The position numbers and the translations under genes are program-made. A stretch of 64,000 bases of DNA from contig NZ_JAAMRF010000003.1 of assembly GCF_013522725.1 (NCBI RefSeq), positions 124,001 to 188,000 of the forward strand. The letters run 5' to 3'. This stretch comes from Stutzerimonas azotifigens (GTDB taxonomy: Bacteria > Pseudomonadota > Gammaproteobacteria > Pseudomonadales > Pseudomonadaceae). Shown here piece after piece: positions 20,699 through 29,158 of the stretch; positions within the stretch are counted from its first letter, which is position 1; each line of letters begins with the position of its first letter. The notes beneath the pieces are model-generated. The model was not told the origin of the DNA, did no database searches, and saw only the letters and a program-made list of their open reading frames with translations.

Positions 20699-20766
20699 AG
20701 CTCGCGGTCAAGACCGCTGCCACGGATCGCCTGACCCCTGGTGGGAGCGGTCTCGACCGCGAATAG
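20699..20766. repeat. Inverted pair of REP elements (REPIN)
   Basis: Two copies of the common Pseudomonas REP core (consensus near GTGGGAGCGGTCTCGACCGC) face each other: one reversed at about 20699-20723 and one forward at about 20738-20766. Each forms its own hairpin through GCGGTC/GACCGC. They lie in the intergenic region upstream of the SDR gene. Confidence 0.8.
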
Positions 20767-20926
20767 CCTCACCCGCAGACCCGTCGTCGGTCAGTGAAGT
20801 ATCCAGGCGTGCAAGTCGTGCCGGTGAGCGAAAACAACAAGAAAACGCGCTGCGTGAGCGTCGATCTGCGCGCAACGCACTGGAAACCGCCGGCCTGAGC
20901 CAGGCCGTGTCATGAGAGGTGCCTCG

Positions 20927-21694
20927 ATGACCAATCCCCTGTTCGATCTGAGCGGCAAGGTGGCGCTGATCACCGGTTCCACCAAGGGTATCGGCCGCGC
21001 CATCGCCGAGCAGATGGCGCGCTGCGGCGCCCGCGTGGTGATCTCCAGCCGCAAGGCCGATGCCTGCGAGCAGGTGGCCGGCGAGCTCGTCGCGGCCGGC
21101 TTCGAGGCCATCGCCGTGCCCTGCCACGTCGGGCGCAAGGAGGATCTGCAGCGGCTGGTCGACACCACCCTCGAGCGCTGGGGACAGATCGACGTACTGG
21201 TCTGCAATGCCGCCACCAACCCGGTCTACGGGCCGACCCGGGAGATGACCGACGAGGCCTGGGACAAGATCATGGAGACCAACGTCAAGGGTACCTTCTG
21301 GCTTTGCAACAGGGTGTTGCCAGGCATGGCCGAGCGGGGTGGCGGCGCGGTGATCATGCTTTCGAGCATCGCCGGGCTGCGCGGCAACACCACCATCGGC
21401 ACCTACGGCGTGTCGAAGGCGGCCGAGGCGGCGCTGGCGCGCAACCTGGCCGCCGAATGGGGGCCGGACGGCATCCGCGTCAACGCCATCGCGCCGGGAC
21501 TGGTGCGCACCGATTTCGCCAAGGCGCTGCTGGACGATCCCGAGCGGGTGCGGCGCGCCGCCGAGAAGACGCCGCTGCGCCGGATCGGCGAGCCGATCGA
21601 CATCGCGGGCCTGGCGGTCTTTCTCGCCGCGCCTGCCAGTGCCTACATCACCGGCCAGGTGATCGTCGCCGACGGCGGCGAGACGGCCTGCTGA
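20927..21694 (+). CDS. SDR-family oxidoreductase (first gene of catabolic operon)
   Basis: Classical short-chain dehydrogenase/reductase (255 residues). The cofactor motif TGSTKGIG is at 16-23, the NNAG-like motif reads VCNAATNP near 90, and the catalytic triad is Ser (MLSSIAG) and Tyr-x3-Lys (YGVSK). The C-terminus ends in the usual YITGQVIVADGG. It resembles DHRS4/FabG-type enzymes that oxidise hydroxyl groups on acids or acyl-CoAs, but the substrate is unknown. I chose ATG 20927 over a start 15 bases upstream because AGAGGTG is well placed. Nine bases separate it from the kinase-like gene. Confidence 0.88.
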   Translation: MTNPLFDLSGKVALITGSTKGIGRAIAEQMARCGARVVISSRKADACEQVAGELVAAGFEAIAVPCHVGRKEDLQRLVDTTLERWGQIDVLVCNAATNPVYGPTREMTDEAWDKIMETNVKGTFWLCNRVLPGMAERGGGAVIMLSSIAGLRGNTTIGTYGVSKAAEAALARNLAAEWGPDGIRVNAIAPGLVRTDFAKALLDDPERVRRAAEKTPLRRIGEPIDIAGLAVFLAAPASAYITGQVIVADGGETAC

Positions 21695-21703
21695 GGGGGC
21701 GCC

Positions 21704-22774
21704 ATGAACGGACCAGAGTTGATTGACGTCCTGCCGGCCCATCGCTTCGACGAGGCGGCGCTGGCGTCCTACCTGCGCGGACGGCTGCCGGAAATGGGCG
21801 ATGAACTGGTGATCCGCCAGTTCCAGGGCGGCCAGTCGAACCCTACCTTTCTGCTGGAAACCGCCGGCAGGCGCTATGTGCTGCGCAAGAAGCCGCCAGG
21901 CAGGATCCTGCCGTCGGCGCACATGGTCGAGCGCGAGTACCGGGTGATCAGTGCCCTGGATGAGCAGGGCGCGGTACCGGTGCCGGCTGCCCATGTGCTC
22001 TGCGAAGACGAGGGCATCATCGGCACGCCCTTCTACGTGATGGATTTCGTCGACGGGCGGGTATTGCCCCATCCCGCCTTGCGCGAAGCCGAGCAGGGCG
22101 AGCGACGGGCGATCCACTTCGCCGCCATCGACACCCTGGCCGCGCTGCACCGGGTCGATGTGCAGGCGATCGGCCTGGCCGACTACGGCAAGCCCCAGGG
22201 CTACATGGCGCGCCAGGTCAAACGCTGGAGCGGCCAGTACGAGGCTTCGCGCACCGGCGACATGCCGGCCATGGACAAGCTCATGGCCTGGCTGCAGGAC
22301 CAGTCGCCGGCGCGCGACGAAACCGCCATCGCCCACGGCGACTACCGGCTGGGAAACCTGATGCTGGCCGGCGATGGGCCGCAGGTGACGGCGATCCTCG
22401 ACTGGGAGCTGTCCACTCTCGGGCACCCGCTGTCGGATCTTGCCTACTACTGCCTGCCCTATCACCTGCACTGCGAACACGAAGGCATGCGCGGCCTGGT
22501 CGGCCTCGACCTCGCCGCATTGGGCGTGCCGAGCGAGGGCGAACTGCTGGATCGTTACTGCCAGCAAAGCGGGCGCGACGGCATCGACGACTGGCACGTG
22601 TTCCTCGCCTTTTCCCTGTTCCGCCTGGCGGCCATCGTCCAGGGCGTCTACGCCCGCGCGCTGCAGGGCAACGCCAGCAACGCTGATGCGCTGGACGTCG
22701 GCAAACGTGCCGGCATCCTCGCCGAAGCGGGCTGGGCCATCGCCCAACGCGGCAACGGAGTCCTTTCGCCATGA
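21704..22774 (+). CDS. APH-fold phosphotransferase (ACAD10/LvaA-like kinase)
   Basis: Aminoglycoside-phosphotransferase-fold protein (356 residues). The nucleotide region (QFQGGQSNPTFLL, YVLRKKPPGRILPSAHMVEREY) is like that of ACAD10/11 and LvaA, not antibiotic-resistance enzymes. The catalytic loop is AHGDYRLGNLM (His-Gly-Asp-x4-Asn) and the metal-binding motif is ILDWELSTLGHP. Known relatives phosphorylate the hydroxyl of hydroxyacyl-CoAs (LvaA in levulinate degradation). By family and context it may phosphorylate a hydroxyacyl-CoA here; that is inference. Its stop overlaps the surE start by four bases, tying the two together. Confidence 0.88.
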   Translation: MNGPELIDVLPAHRFDEAALASYLRGRLPEMGDELVIRQFQGGQSNPTFLLETAGRRYVLRKKPPGRILPSAHMVEREYRVISALDEQGAVPVPAAHVLCEDEGIIGTPFYVMDFVDGRVLPHPALREAEQGERRAIHFAAIDTLAALHRVDVQAIGLADYGKPQGYMARQVKRWSGQYEASRTGDMPAMDKLMAWLQDQSPARDETAIAHGDYRLGNLMLAGDGPQVTAILDWELSTLGHPLSDLAYYCLPYHLHCEHEGMRGLVGLDLAALGVPSEGELLDRYCQQSGRDGIDDWHVFLAFSLFRLAAIVQGVYARALQGNASNADALDVGKRAGILAEAGWAIAQRGNGVLSP

Positions 22775-23565
22775 GCTACCCCCTGCTGCGCCGTGTCCTG
22801 CTGACCAACGATGACGGCATCGCCGCGCCGGGCCTCGCGTTGCTCGAGCGGCTCGCCGCCGAACTGGCCGAAGAGGTCTGGGTGGTCGCGCCCGAACATG
22901 ACCAGAGCGGCACCGGCCAGGGCATTTCGCTGCATGCGCCCTTGCGGGTGTTCGCCCACGGCGAGCGCCGTTACGCGGTGTCCGGCACCCCGTCGGACTG
23001 CATCATGTTCGCCATGGCCGAGTTCCTGCGCGACACACCGCCGGATCTCGTGCTCTCGGGCATCAACAGCGGCGCCAACATCGCCGACTCGGTGCCCTAT
23101 TCCGGGACCATCGGGGCGGTGCTCAGCGCCGATCTGCTCGGGTTGCCGGCGATCGGCCTGAGCCAGGCATTTATCGATCGAGCCGCCATCGACTGGTCGC
23201 CGGTGCAGCGCTATGCGGGCAATCTGATCCGCGCGCTCTGGGCGCGCCGCGAAGCCGACGGCTGCTGCTGGAACCTGAATTTTCCGGCCTGTCCGGCAAC
23301 CGAGATCAGCCAGCTGCGCATGGCGCGCCAGGCGCGAGGCTCTATCCGCGCGCCGCGGCTGCTGGCCGGTCGGGATGCCCGCGGGCTGCCTTACTGGTGG
23401 CTGGGCTTCGAACGCTCATCGACGCAGATCGTCGCGCCGGATGCGGACGTCACCGCACTGCGCGATCGCTGCGTTGCCATCACGCCGCTGCGCGATACCC
23501 GCGGCTGGCTCGAATGGGGCCAGGAACAGCGCCTGGCCGACCTTGAACGGGAGACGTCACGATGA
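22771..23565 (+). CDS. surE: SurE-family 5'/3'-nucleotidase (phosphatase) in a catabolic operon
   Basis: SurE-type metal-dependent phosphatase (264 residues). The metal site is intact: LLTNDDGIAAPG (Asp-Asp, near residue 10), the SGTGQGISL loop with the conserved Ser near 46, and Asn in LSGINSGANIADSVPYSG near 107. SurE normally cleaves nucleoside monophosphates and polyphosphate and sits in a surE-pcm-nlpD-rpoS cluster. Here it is squeezed between a kinase-fold gene and a CoA ligase, overlapping both by four bases. That suggests a phosphorylated pathway intermediate as substrate (inference). It could be a second surE copy in the genome. Confidence 0.88.
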   Translation: MSYPLLRRVLLTNDDGIAAPGLALLERLAAELAEEVWVVAPEHDQSGTGQGISLHAPLRVFAHGERRYAVSGTPSDCIMFAMAEFLRDTPPDLVLSGINSGANIADSVPYSGTIGAVLSADLLGLPAIGLSQAFIDRAAIDWSPVQRYAGNLIRALWARREADGCCWNLNFPACPATEISQLRMARQARGSIRAPRLLAGRDARGLPYWWLGFERSSTQIVAPDADVTALRDRCVAITPLRDTRGWLEWGQEQRLADLERETSR

Positions 23566-25244
23566 GATTCGAACGCCACTACGGCGTCTGGCCGCGCCAG
23601 CTACCCAAGACCCTGTCGGTCCCGCAGACCAGCCTGTTCACCAACCTGGAAATCTCCGCGAGGCGTTTTCCGGACAAGACCGCGATCGTCTACTACGACA
23701 CCCGCATCCGCTACGCCGAGCTGCTGCGCGAGGTCGAGGCGCTGGCCGGTTACCTGCAGCATCTGGGCGTCGGTCGTGGCGATCGGGTGCTGCTCTACAT
23801 GCAGAACGCGCCGCAGTTCACCATCGCCTACTACGCCATCCTCAGGGCCGACGCGGTGGTGGTGCCGGTCAACCCGATGAACCACAGCGCGGAGCTGGAG
23901 CACTACCTGGCCGATACCGGTGCCGCCGTCTGCCTCTGCGGTCAGGAGCTGACCGGCTTCATCGCGCCGCTGGTGGGCCAGGCGCAGCTGCGGCACGTGA
24001 TCGTCACCGCCTACCGCGAGTACCTGCGCCAGCCCACCGACCTGGCGCTGCCGCCCGAACTCACCGACGAGTCGCCGTTCACCGCGTTCGAGGGCGCCAT
24101 CGCCTGGCAGGACGCGCTCGCGGCCGGACATCGGCCTTCGGCGCACCTGGCCGGGCCGGACGACCACTGCGTGTTCCCCTACAGCTCCGGCACCACCGGC
24201 GCGCCCAAGGGCTGCGTGCATACCCACCGTTCGGCGATGGCCACGACGGTGCACCGGCTGGTGTGGAACGGCAGCACCTCGGAAACGGTGATCCTCGCCA
24301 CGCTGCCGTTCTTTCATGTCACCGGCATGCAGGGCGCGATGAACGGGCCGATCTATCTGGGCGGCACCAGCGTGGTCATGACCCGCTGGAATCGCCAGGT
24401 GGCGGCGCAGCTGATCGAGCGCTACGCCATCAACGCCTGGATCAACATCGCCACCATGGCCATCGACTTCCTCTCCGACCCGGATATCGAGCGCTACGAC
24501 CTGTCGAGCCTGAAAAGCATCGGCGGCGGCGGCGCGGCGATGCCGAGCGCGGTGGAAGAGAAGCTGCAGCGCCTGACCGGGCTGCACTACATCGAAGGCT
24601 ACGGGCTGTCCGAAACCATCGCCGCGACCCACATCAATCCGGCCGAGCGGCCCAAGCCGCAGTGCCTGGGCATCCCGGTGTTCGACGTCGACAGCCGCAT
24701 CATCGACGTCGCCAGCCTCGAGGAGCTCGGCCCCAACGAGGTAGGCGAGATCGTCAGCCACGGGCCGCAGCTGTTCGAAGGCTACTGGAACCGCCCCGAA
24801 GAGACGGCGCAGGCCTTCATCGAGCTGGACGGCAAGCGCTTCTTTCGTACCGGCGACCTGGGCTACTACGACCAAGAGGGCTACTTCTTCATGGTCGACC
24901 GGGTCAAACGGATGATCAACGCCTCGGGGTTCAAGGTCTGGCCGTCGGAAGTGGAGAGCCTGATGTACCGCCATCCGGCAATCCAGGAGTGCTGCATCAT
25001 TGCCACGCCCGACCCGCGCCGTGGCGAGACGGTCAAGGCCTGCGTAGTGCTGCGCCCGGAGCGGGTCGGCCAGGTCGGCGAGCAGGACATCATCGACTGG
25101 TGCCGGCAGGAAATGGCCGCCTACAAGGTGCCGGCGGTGGTGGAGTTTCGCCAGTCGCTGCCGCGTTCCTCCACCGGCAAGCTGATGTGGCGCGCCCTGC
25201 AGCAGGAAGAGGATGCCCGCCAGGCGCTGCGCGCCACCTCCTGA
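23562..25244 (+). CDS. Acyl-CoA ligase (AMP-binding, ANL superfamily)
   Basis: Adenylate-forming CoA ligase (560 residues) that would activate the imported acid. Core motifs are YSSGTTGAPKGCVHTH (P-loop, near residue 207), EGYGLSET (near 346), FRTGDLGYYDQEGY (near 428) and a final LPRSSTGKLMWRAL with the catalytic Lys. The hinge region reads VDRVKRMINASGFKVWPSEVE. The length and motifs fit medium/long-chain fatty-acyl or related acid ligases; the substrate is not predictable. It overlaps surE by four bases. The four genes from the first SDR to this one form one operon. Confidence 0.92.
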   Translation: MRFERHYGVWPRQLPKTLSVPQTSLFTNLEISARRFPDKTAIVYYDTRIRYAELLREVEALAGYLQHLGVGRGDRVLLYMQNAPQFTIAYYAILRADAVVVPVNPMNHSAELEHYLADTGAAVCLCGQELTGFIAPLVGQAQLRHVIVTAYREYLRQPTDLALPPELTDESPFTAFEGAIAWQDALAAGHRPSAHLAGPDDHCVFPYSSGTTGAPKGCVHTHRSAMATTVHRLVWNGSTSETVILATLPFFHVTGMQGAMNGPIYLGGTSVVMTRWNRQVAAQLIERYAINAWINIATMAIDFLSDPDIERYDLSSLKSIGGGGAAMPSAVEEKLQRLTGLHYIEGYGLSETIAATHINPAERPKPQCLGIPVFDVDSRIIDVASLEELGPNEVGEIVSHGPQLFEGYWNRPEETAQAFIELDGKRFFRTGDLGYYDQEGYFFMVDRVKRMINASGFKVWPSEVESLMYRHPAIQECCIIATPDPRRGETVKACVVLRPERVGQVGEQDIIDWCRQEMAAYKVPAVVEFRQSLPRSSTGKLMWRALQQEEDARQALRATS

Positions 25245-25301
25245 GCCGCCGGGCGTGATTAGATAAGCCTTTCGCTCCGGCAACTGCCTTGGAGGCCCCG
25301 G

Positions 25302-26369
25302 TTGGCTGGTCGTGCTGAATCTCTCGAACGCCCCCTCGCCCGGACCGGCGAGCGACTACACAAGGGCACCATCTCGGTCCAGCTGGTGGCCGAGGCGCTG
25401 CTGGACATCGAACGGCGCGGCCATGACGGCGCGGCCCTGCTGCGGGTGGCCGGGATCGAGTCACCGTTAGCCGAAGGCGAGGCGAGGGTAACCGCCCAGG
25501 CCTATGCGCGGCTGTGGCGGCTCAGCGCCCGGCTGCTCGACGACGAATTCTTCGGCATGGACAGCCGCGGCCTGAAGGCCGGCAGCTTCGCCTTCATGGC
25601 CCGCGTCGCCCAGAGCGCGGCCAGCCTCGGCGAGGCGCTGGAGACCATGCTCGCCTTTCTGCGCCTGTCGCTGGACGACCTGGCGCCGCGGCTCGAGCGC
25701 GGCAACGGCCTGGCCGAGATCGTTCTCGATCACCGCGCCGGCCATCTCCCGCGTGCCTTCACCTGCTTCACCCTGTGGATGATCATCCACGGCCTGGCTT
25801 GCTGGTTGGCGGGGCGTCATCTGTCGATCCTCGGCATCGACCTCGAAGGCGAGGCGCCGCGCCGTCTCGACGATTATCGCGTCAAGTTCACCGACAATCT
25901 GCGCTTCGGCCGTGCCAAAAGCCGCCTACTGCTCAACGTCGACTGCCTCGGCCAGCCGGTGCGGCGCAGCGCGGCCGAGCTGGAGCGCTTCCTCGCCCGG
26001 GCGCCGGGCAACATCCTGGTCCGTTACCGCGACCCGCAGGGCCTCGGCGCGCGGGTCCGACAGCAGCTGCGCCGGCTCGATGCCAACGACTGGCCGGACA
26101 TCGAGGCGCTGGCCGCGCAGTTCCACGTGGCCCCGTCCACCCTGCAGCGCAAGCTCGCCGCTGAAGGACAGTCCTACCAGCGGCTCAAGGATCAGTTGCG
26201 CCGGGACCTGGCCCTCGAACACCTCGCCCGGGGCGAGGGCAACCTGGCGCAGCTGTCGCAGGATTTGGGCTTTGCCGACGCGAGCGCCTTCCACAAGGCC
26301 TTCAAGAAGTGGACCGGCTCGACGCCGGGCCGCTATCGGGCGCTGCTGGGCGTACCCGCAGCGGACTGA
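25302..26369 (+). CDS. AraC-family regulator (arabinose-binding-like N-terminus)
   Basis: Transcriptional regulator of 355 residues. The N-terminal part (about 25-215) is of the Arabinose_bd type, common in AraC regulators of lipid and hydrocarbon degradation. The C-terminal double helix-turn-helix (about 255-350) includes [20 protein letters not shown] and [22 protein letters not shown] accept the TTG start at 25302 because GGAGG lies six bases upstream. It is embedded between the two halves of the catabolic locus, so it is the likely local regulator of the operon. Confidence 0.88.
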   Translation: MAGRAESLERPLARTGERLHKGTISVQLVAEALLDIERRGHDGAALLRVAGIESPLAEGEARVTAQAYARLWRLSARLLDDEFFGMDSRGLKAGSFAFMARVAQSAASLGEALETMLAFLRLSLDDLAPRLERGNGLAEIVLDHRAGHLPRAFTCFTLWMIIHGLACWLAGRHLSILGIDLEGEAPRRLDDYRVKFTDNLRFGRAKSRLLLNVDCLGQPVRRSAAELERFLARAPGNILVRYRDPQGLGARVRQQLRRLDANDWPDIEALAAQFHVAPSTLQRKLAAEGQSYQRLKDQLRRDLALEHLARGEGNLAQLSQDLGFADASAFHKAFKKWTGSTPGRYRALLGVPAAD

Positions 26370-26496
26370 CCGCGCACCTGCGCCCACTGTCAAAACCTCT
26401 CACCCCGTTCGAGGCGTTCGGCCATTGGCAGGCCGGCAGGGCGAGGCGAATATCCGGGCCATACTGGAAATCCGGTTCATCGCGCGGGAGGCAAGC

Positions 26497-27264
26497 ATGC
26501 AGATCGACGGCAGGACATTTCTCATCACCGGTGCAGGCTCCGGGCTGGGCCTCGCCACGGCGACAGAACTGGCCGGGCAGGGCGGACGCGTCGTGCTGGT
26601 CGACATCGACGAGGCGCGCGGCCAGGCGGCTGCCGAGACGCTCGGGCAATCCGCGCGCTTCGTCAGGGCCGACATCACCCGGGAGGCCGATGCAGCGCAG
26701 GCGGTGGCGGCAGCGCTGGACGCTTTCGGCGCCGTGCACGGGCTGGTCAACTGCGCCGGTATCGCGCCGGCCGAAAAGATCCTCGGGCGCAATGGCGTGC
26801 ATGGGCTGGAGCGCTTTCGCCAGGTCATCGAGGTCAACCTGATCGGTACCTTCAACATGCTGCGCCTGGCCAGCGAGGCGATGGCCCAGGGGCAGCCCGG
26901 GGCGGACGGCGAGCGCGGGGTCATCGTCAACACCGCCTCGGTCGCCGCCTTCGACGGGCAGATCGGCCAGGCGGCCTATGCCGCGTCCAAAAGCGGCGTC
27001 GCCGGTCTCACCCTGCCAGCCGCCCGTGAGCTGGCCCGCTCGGGGATTCGGGTGATGTGCATCGCCCCGGGCATCTTCCAGACGCCGATGATGGCTGGCA
27101 TGCCCCAGGAGGTTCAGGACTCGCTGGCGGCCAACGTGCCGTTCCCGCCACGGTTGGGTCGGCCCGAGGAATTCGCCGTGCTGGTGCGGCACATCGTCGA
27201 GAACCCCATGCTCAACGGGGAGGTCATCCGCCTGGATGGCGCCCTGCGCATGGCAGCCAAGTGA
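26497..27264 (+). CDS. SDR, 3-hydroxyacyl-CoA dehydrogenase type II-like
   Basis: Short-chain dehydrogenase (255 residues) close to HSD17B10/3-hydroxyacyl-CoA dehydrogenase type II. The motifs are TGAGSGLG (near 11-18), VDIDEARGQ (NAD preference, Asp after beta-2), [34 protein letters not shown] (Ser, Tyr, Lys) and [11 protein letters not shown]. Enzymes of this type oxidise 3-hydroxyacyl-CoA, often with branched chains, to 3-ketoacyl-CoA before thiolysis. The ATG at 26497 is preceded by GGGAGGCAA. Ten bases separate it from the thiolase gene, which uses the expected product. Confidence 0.9.
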   Translation: MQIDGRTFLITGAGSGLGLATATELAGQGGRVVLVDIDEARGQAAAETLGQSARFVRADITREADAAQAVAAALDAFGAVHGLVNCAGIAPAEKILGRNGVHGLERFRQVIEVNLIGTFNMLRLASEAMAQGQPGADGERGVIVNTASVAAFDGQIGQAAYAASKSGVAGLTLPAARELARSGIRVMCIAPGIFQTPMMAGMPQEVQDSLAANVPFPPRLGRPEEFAVLVRHIVENPMLNGEVIRLDGALRMAAK

Positions 27265-27274
27265 AGGGGACAAG

Positions 27275-28480
27275 ATGAACACGAACAACGATCCGGTCGT
27301 CATCGTCATCGTCATCGTCAGCGCCATGCGCACGCCCATGGGAGGCTTTCTCGGCGCGCTCAAGGGAGCGACGGCCGCCGAGCTCGGTGCTGCGGCCATT
27401 CGCGCGGCGGTGCAGCGTGCCGGCGTGCCGGTCGAGCGCATCGACGAGGTAATCATGGGCTGCGTGCTGCAGGCCGGGCAGGGCCAGGCCCCGGCGCGTC
27501 AGGCGGCCTTGGGCGCCGGGCTGCCGCAAGGGGTGCCCTGCTCGACGCTGAACAAGATGTGCGGCTCGGGCATGAAGGCGGTGATGTCGGGGTTCGACGC
27601 CCTGCTGGCCGGCAGCGCCGAGGTGGTGGTCGCCGGCGGCATGGAAAGCATGTCCAACGCGCCGTATCTGCTGGAGCGGGCGCGCTCCGGCTACCGCATG
27701 GGCCATGGGCGGGTGCTGGACCACATGTTTCTCGACGGGCTGGAAGACGCCTACGACAAGGGCCGGCTGATGGGCACCTTCGCCGAAGAATGCGCATCGG
27801 CATACGCCTTCACCCGCGAGCAGCAGGACGGTTACGCCATCGCCTCCCTGGAGCGGGCCCAGCGCGCGATGCGCGAGGGACTGTTCGCCGACGAGCTCGT
27901 CGCGGTGGAAACCGCTGCCGGCCGCGAGCAGGTCACCGTGAGCGAAGACGAGCAACCGCCCAAGGCGCGCCCGGACAAGATTCCCAGCCTCAAGCCGGCC
28001 TTTCGCGACGGTGGGACCGTAACCGCTGCCAACGCCAGCTCCATTTCCGATGGCGCCGCGGCTTTGGTGCTGATGCGCCTGTCCCAGGCCGAAGCCCTGG
28101 GGCTGACGCCGCTCGCACGCATCGCCGGTCACGCCTCGGTGGCCCAGGCGCCGAATCTCTTCACCACCGCGCCGGTGGGTGCGATCAACCGCTTGCTCGA
28201 ACGTACCGGCTGGGTGTTATCCGAGGTGGACCTGTTCGAGATCAACGAGGCCTTCGCCGTGGTGCCGATGGCGGCCATGCGCGAGCTGGACATCTCCCAC
28301 GAGCGGCTGAACGTGCATGGCGGGGCCTGCGCCCTGGGCCACCCGATCGGTGCCTCGGGCGCGCGGGTGCTGGTGACTCTGCTGCACGCGCTGCGCCATC
28401 ACGGACTCAAGCGAGGCGTGGCATCCGTGTGCATCGGCGGCGGCGAGGCTACCGCCGTGGCGATCGAGCGAATCGATTAG
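27275..28480 (+). CDS. Acetyl-CoA C-acyltransferase (thiolase)
   Basis: Thiolase (401 residues) that would cleave the 3-ketoacyl-CoA to acetyl-CoA and a shortened acyl-CoA. The nucleophilic Cys is in LNKMCGSGMKAV (near 93), the NEAFAV motif is near 330, and the second active site is HGGACALGHPIGASGAR plus VCIGGGE. The usual GGGQG reads GGGEATA here. The N-terminus contains a run of alternating Val and Ile encoded by four tandem copies of a 6-base unit (27297-27320), extending the first beta strand beyond the family norm. The start at 27275 follows AGGGGAC. Confidence 0.93.
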   Translation: MNTNNDPVVIVIVIVSAMRTPMGGFLGALKGATAAELGAAAIRAAVQRAGVPVERIDEVIMGCVLQAGQGQAPARQAALGAGLPQGVPCSTLNKMCGSGMKAVMSGFDALLAGSAEVVVAGGMESMSNAPYLLERARSGYRMGHGRVLDHMFLDGLEDAYDKGRLMGTFAEECASAYAFTREQQDGYAIASLERAQRAMREGLFADELVAVETAAGREQVTVSEDEQPPKARPDKIPSLKPAFRDGGTVTAANASSISDGAAALVLMRLSQAEALGLTPLARIAGHASVAQAPNLFTTAPVGAINRLLERTGWVLSEVDLFEINEAFAVVPMAAMRELDISHERLNVHGGACALGHPIGASGARVLVTLLHALRHHGLKRGVASVCIGGGEATAVAIERID

Positions 28481-28497
28481 CGTCCAGGTGTGGCCGC

Positions 28498-28899
28498 TCA
28501 GTTGTAGCGGCCGTGCACACCGCCGACGCTCAGCCGGCCAGCGCCGAGCAGGGCAACGGCGACCGCGGTAAACAGGAACATCGCCTGCAGCTCGATGGCG
28601 GAGCCACCCATCGAGTTCAGCGCGAAGATTTCATTCGCATGCGCCAAGGCCAGCGCCACGATCATGTTGATCGCCACCACCAGCGCGGCGATGCGGGTGT
28701 AGAAGCCGACGATCATCAAGGCCGGGGCCAGCACCTCGCCGACATAGGCCCCATAGGCGAACACACCTGGCAGGCCATGTCCGGTGAGCATGCCGGCAAT
28801 CGCGCCGACGCCGTGCTGCAGCTTGAAGATGCCGTGCAGCAGGATGAGCAGGCCAAGCGCCACGCGCAGAACCAGTTTTCCAGTGTCTTCGGTATTCAT
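28498..28899 (-). CDS. DoxX-family membrane protein
   Basis: Small integral membrane protein (133 residues, four hydrophobic segments) of the DoxX family. It starts MNTEDTGKLVLRVALGLLILLHG, and the HGIFKLQHG segment is typical. The function of such proteins is poorly defined; some are linked to redox or quinone systems. The ATG at 28899 is preceded by GAGGAAGGC. It is transcribed against the thiolase gene, 17 bases from its end, and divergently from the secreted hydrolase. Confidence 0.85.
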   Translation of the reverse strand: MNTEDTGKLVLRVALGLLILLHGIFKLQHGVGAIAGMLTGHGLPGVFAYGAYVGEVLAPALMIVGFYTRIAALVVAINMIVALALAHANEIFALNSMGGSAIELQAMFLFTAVAVALLGAGRLSVGGVHGRYN

Positions 28900-29158
28900 G
28901 CCTTCCTCGCTGATTGATGGGCGGGCGCTTGCCCGGGTGCCGATTCGGTGACTGCTCTGGTCGTTATAGACCACCCCGCATTGGAACGGGTGATTGGGTC
29001 CGCAGCCCGGCTGCTTGCGGCTGGCATCTTTACGGCCTGGCCGACGGTTGGCGCCGCCTGGCCGTTGCGAACCGAAGGCCGACTTCTACGCTTGAATCTT
29101 GCAGGCAGCACGACTCGACGCAGGAGGCGACCTCCGACAACAAGACCGAGGAACACCC

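Larger units (their letters stand above)
20368..20926. other. Divergent control region of TRAP2 and catabolic operon
   Basis: This 559-base gap without a gene contains a perfect IclR-like palindrome (20448-20462), AT-rich promoter-like sequence (20440-20520) and a REP pair (20699-20766). No convincing sigma-54 site was found; one near match has the wrong spacing. Confidence 0.6.

Noticed and set aside
21704..22774. Aminoglycoside resistance gene
   Set aside because: The fold is the same, but the motifs and operon context match ACAD10/LvaA-like metabolic kinases rather than antibiotic-modifying enzymes.
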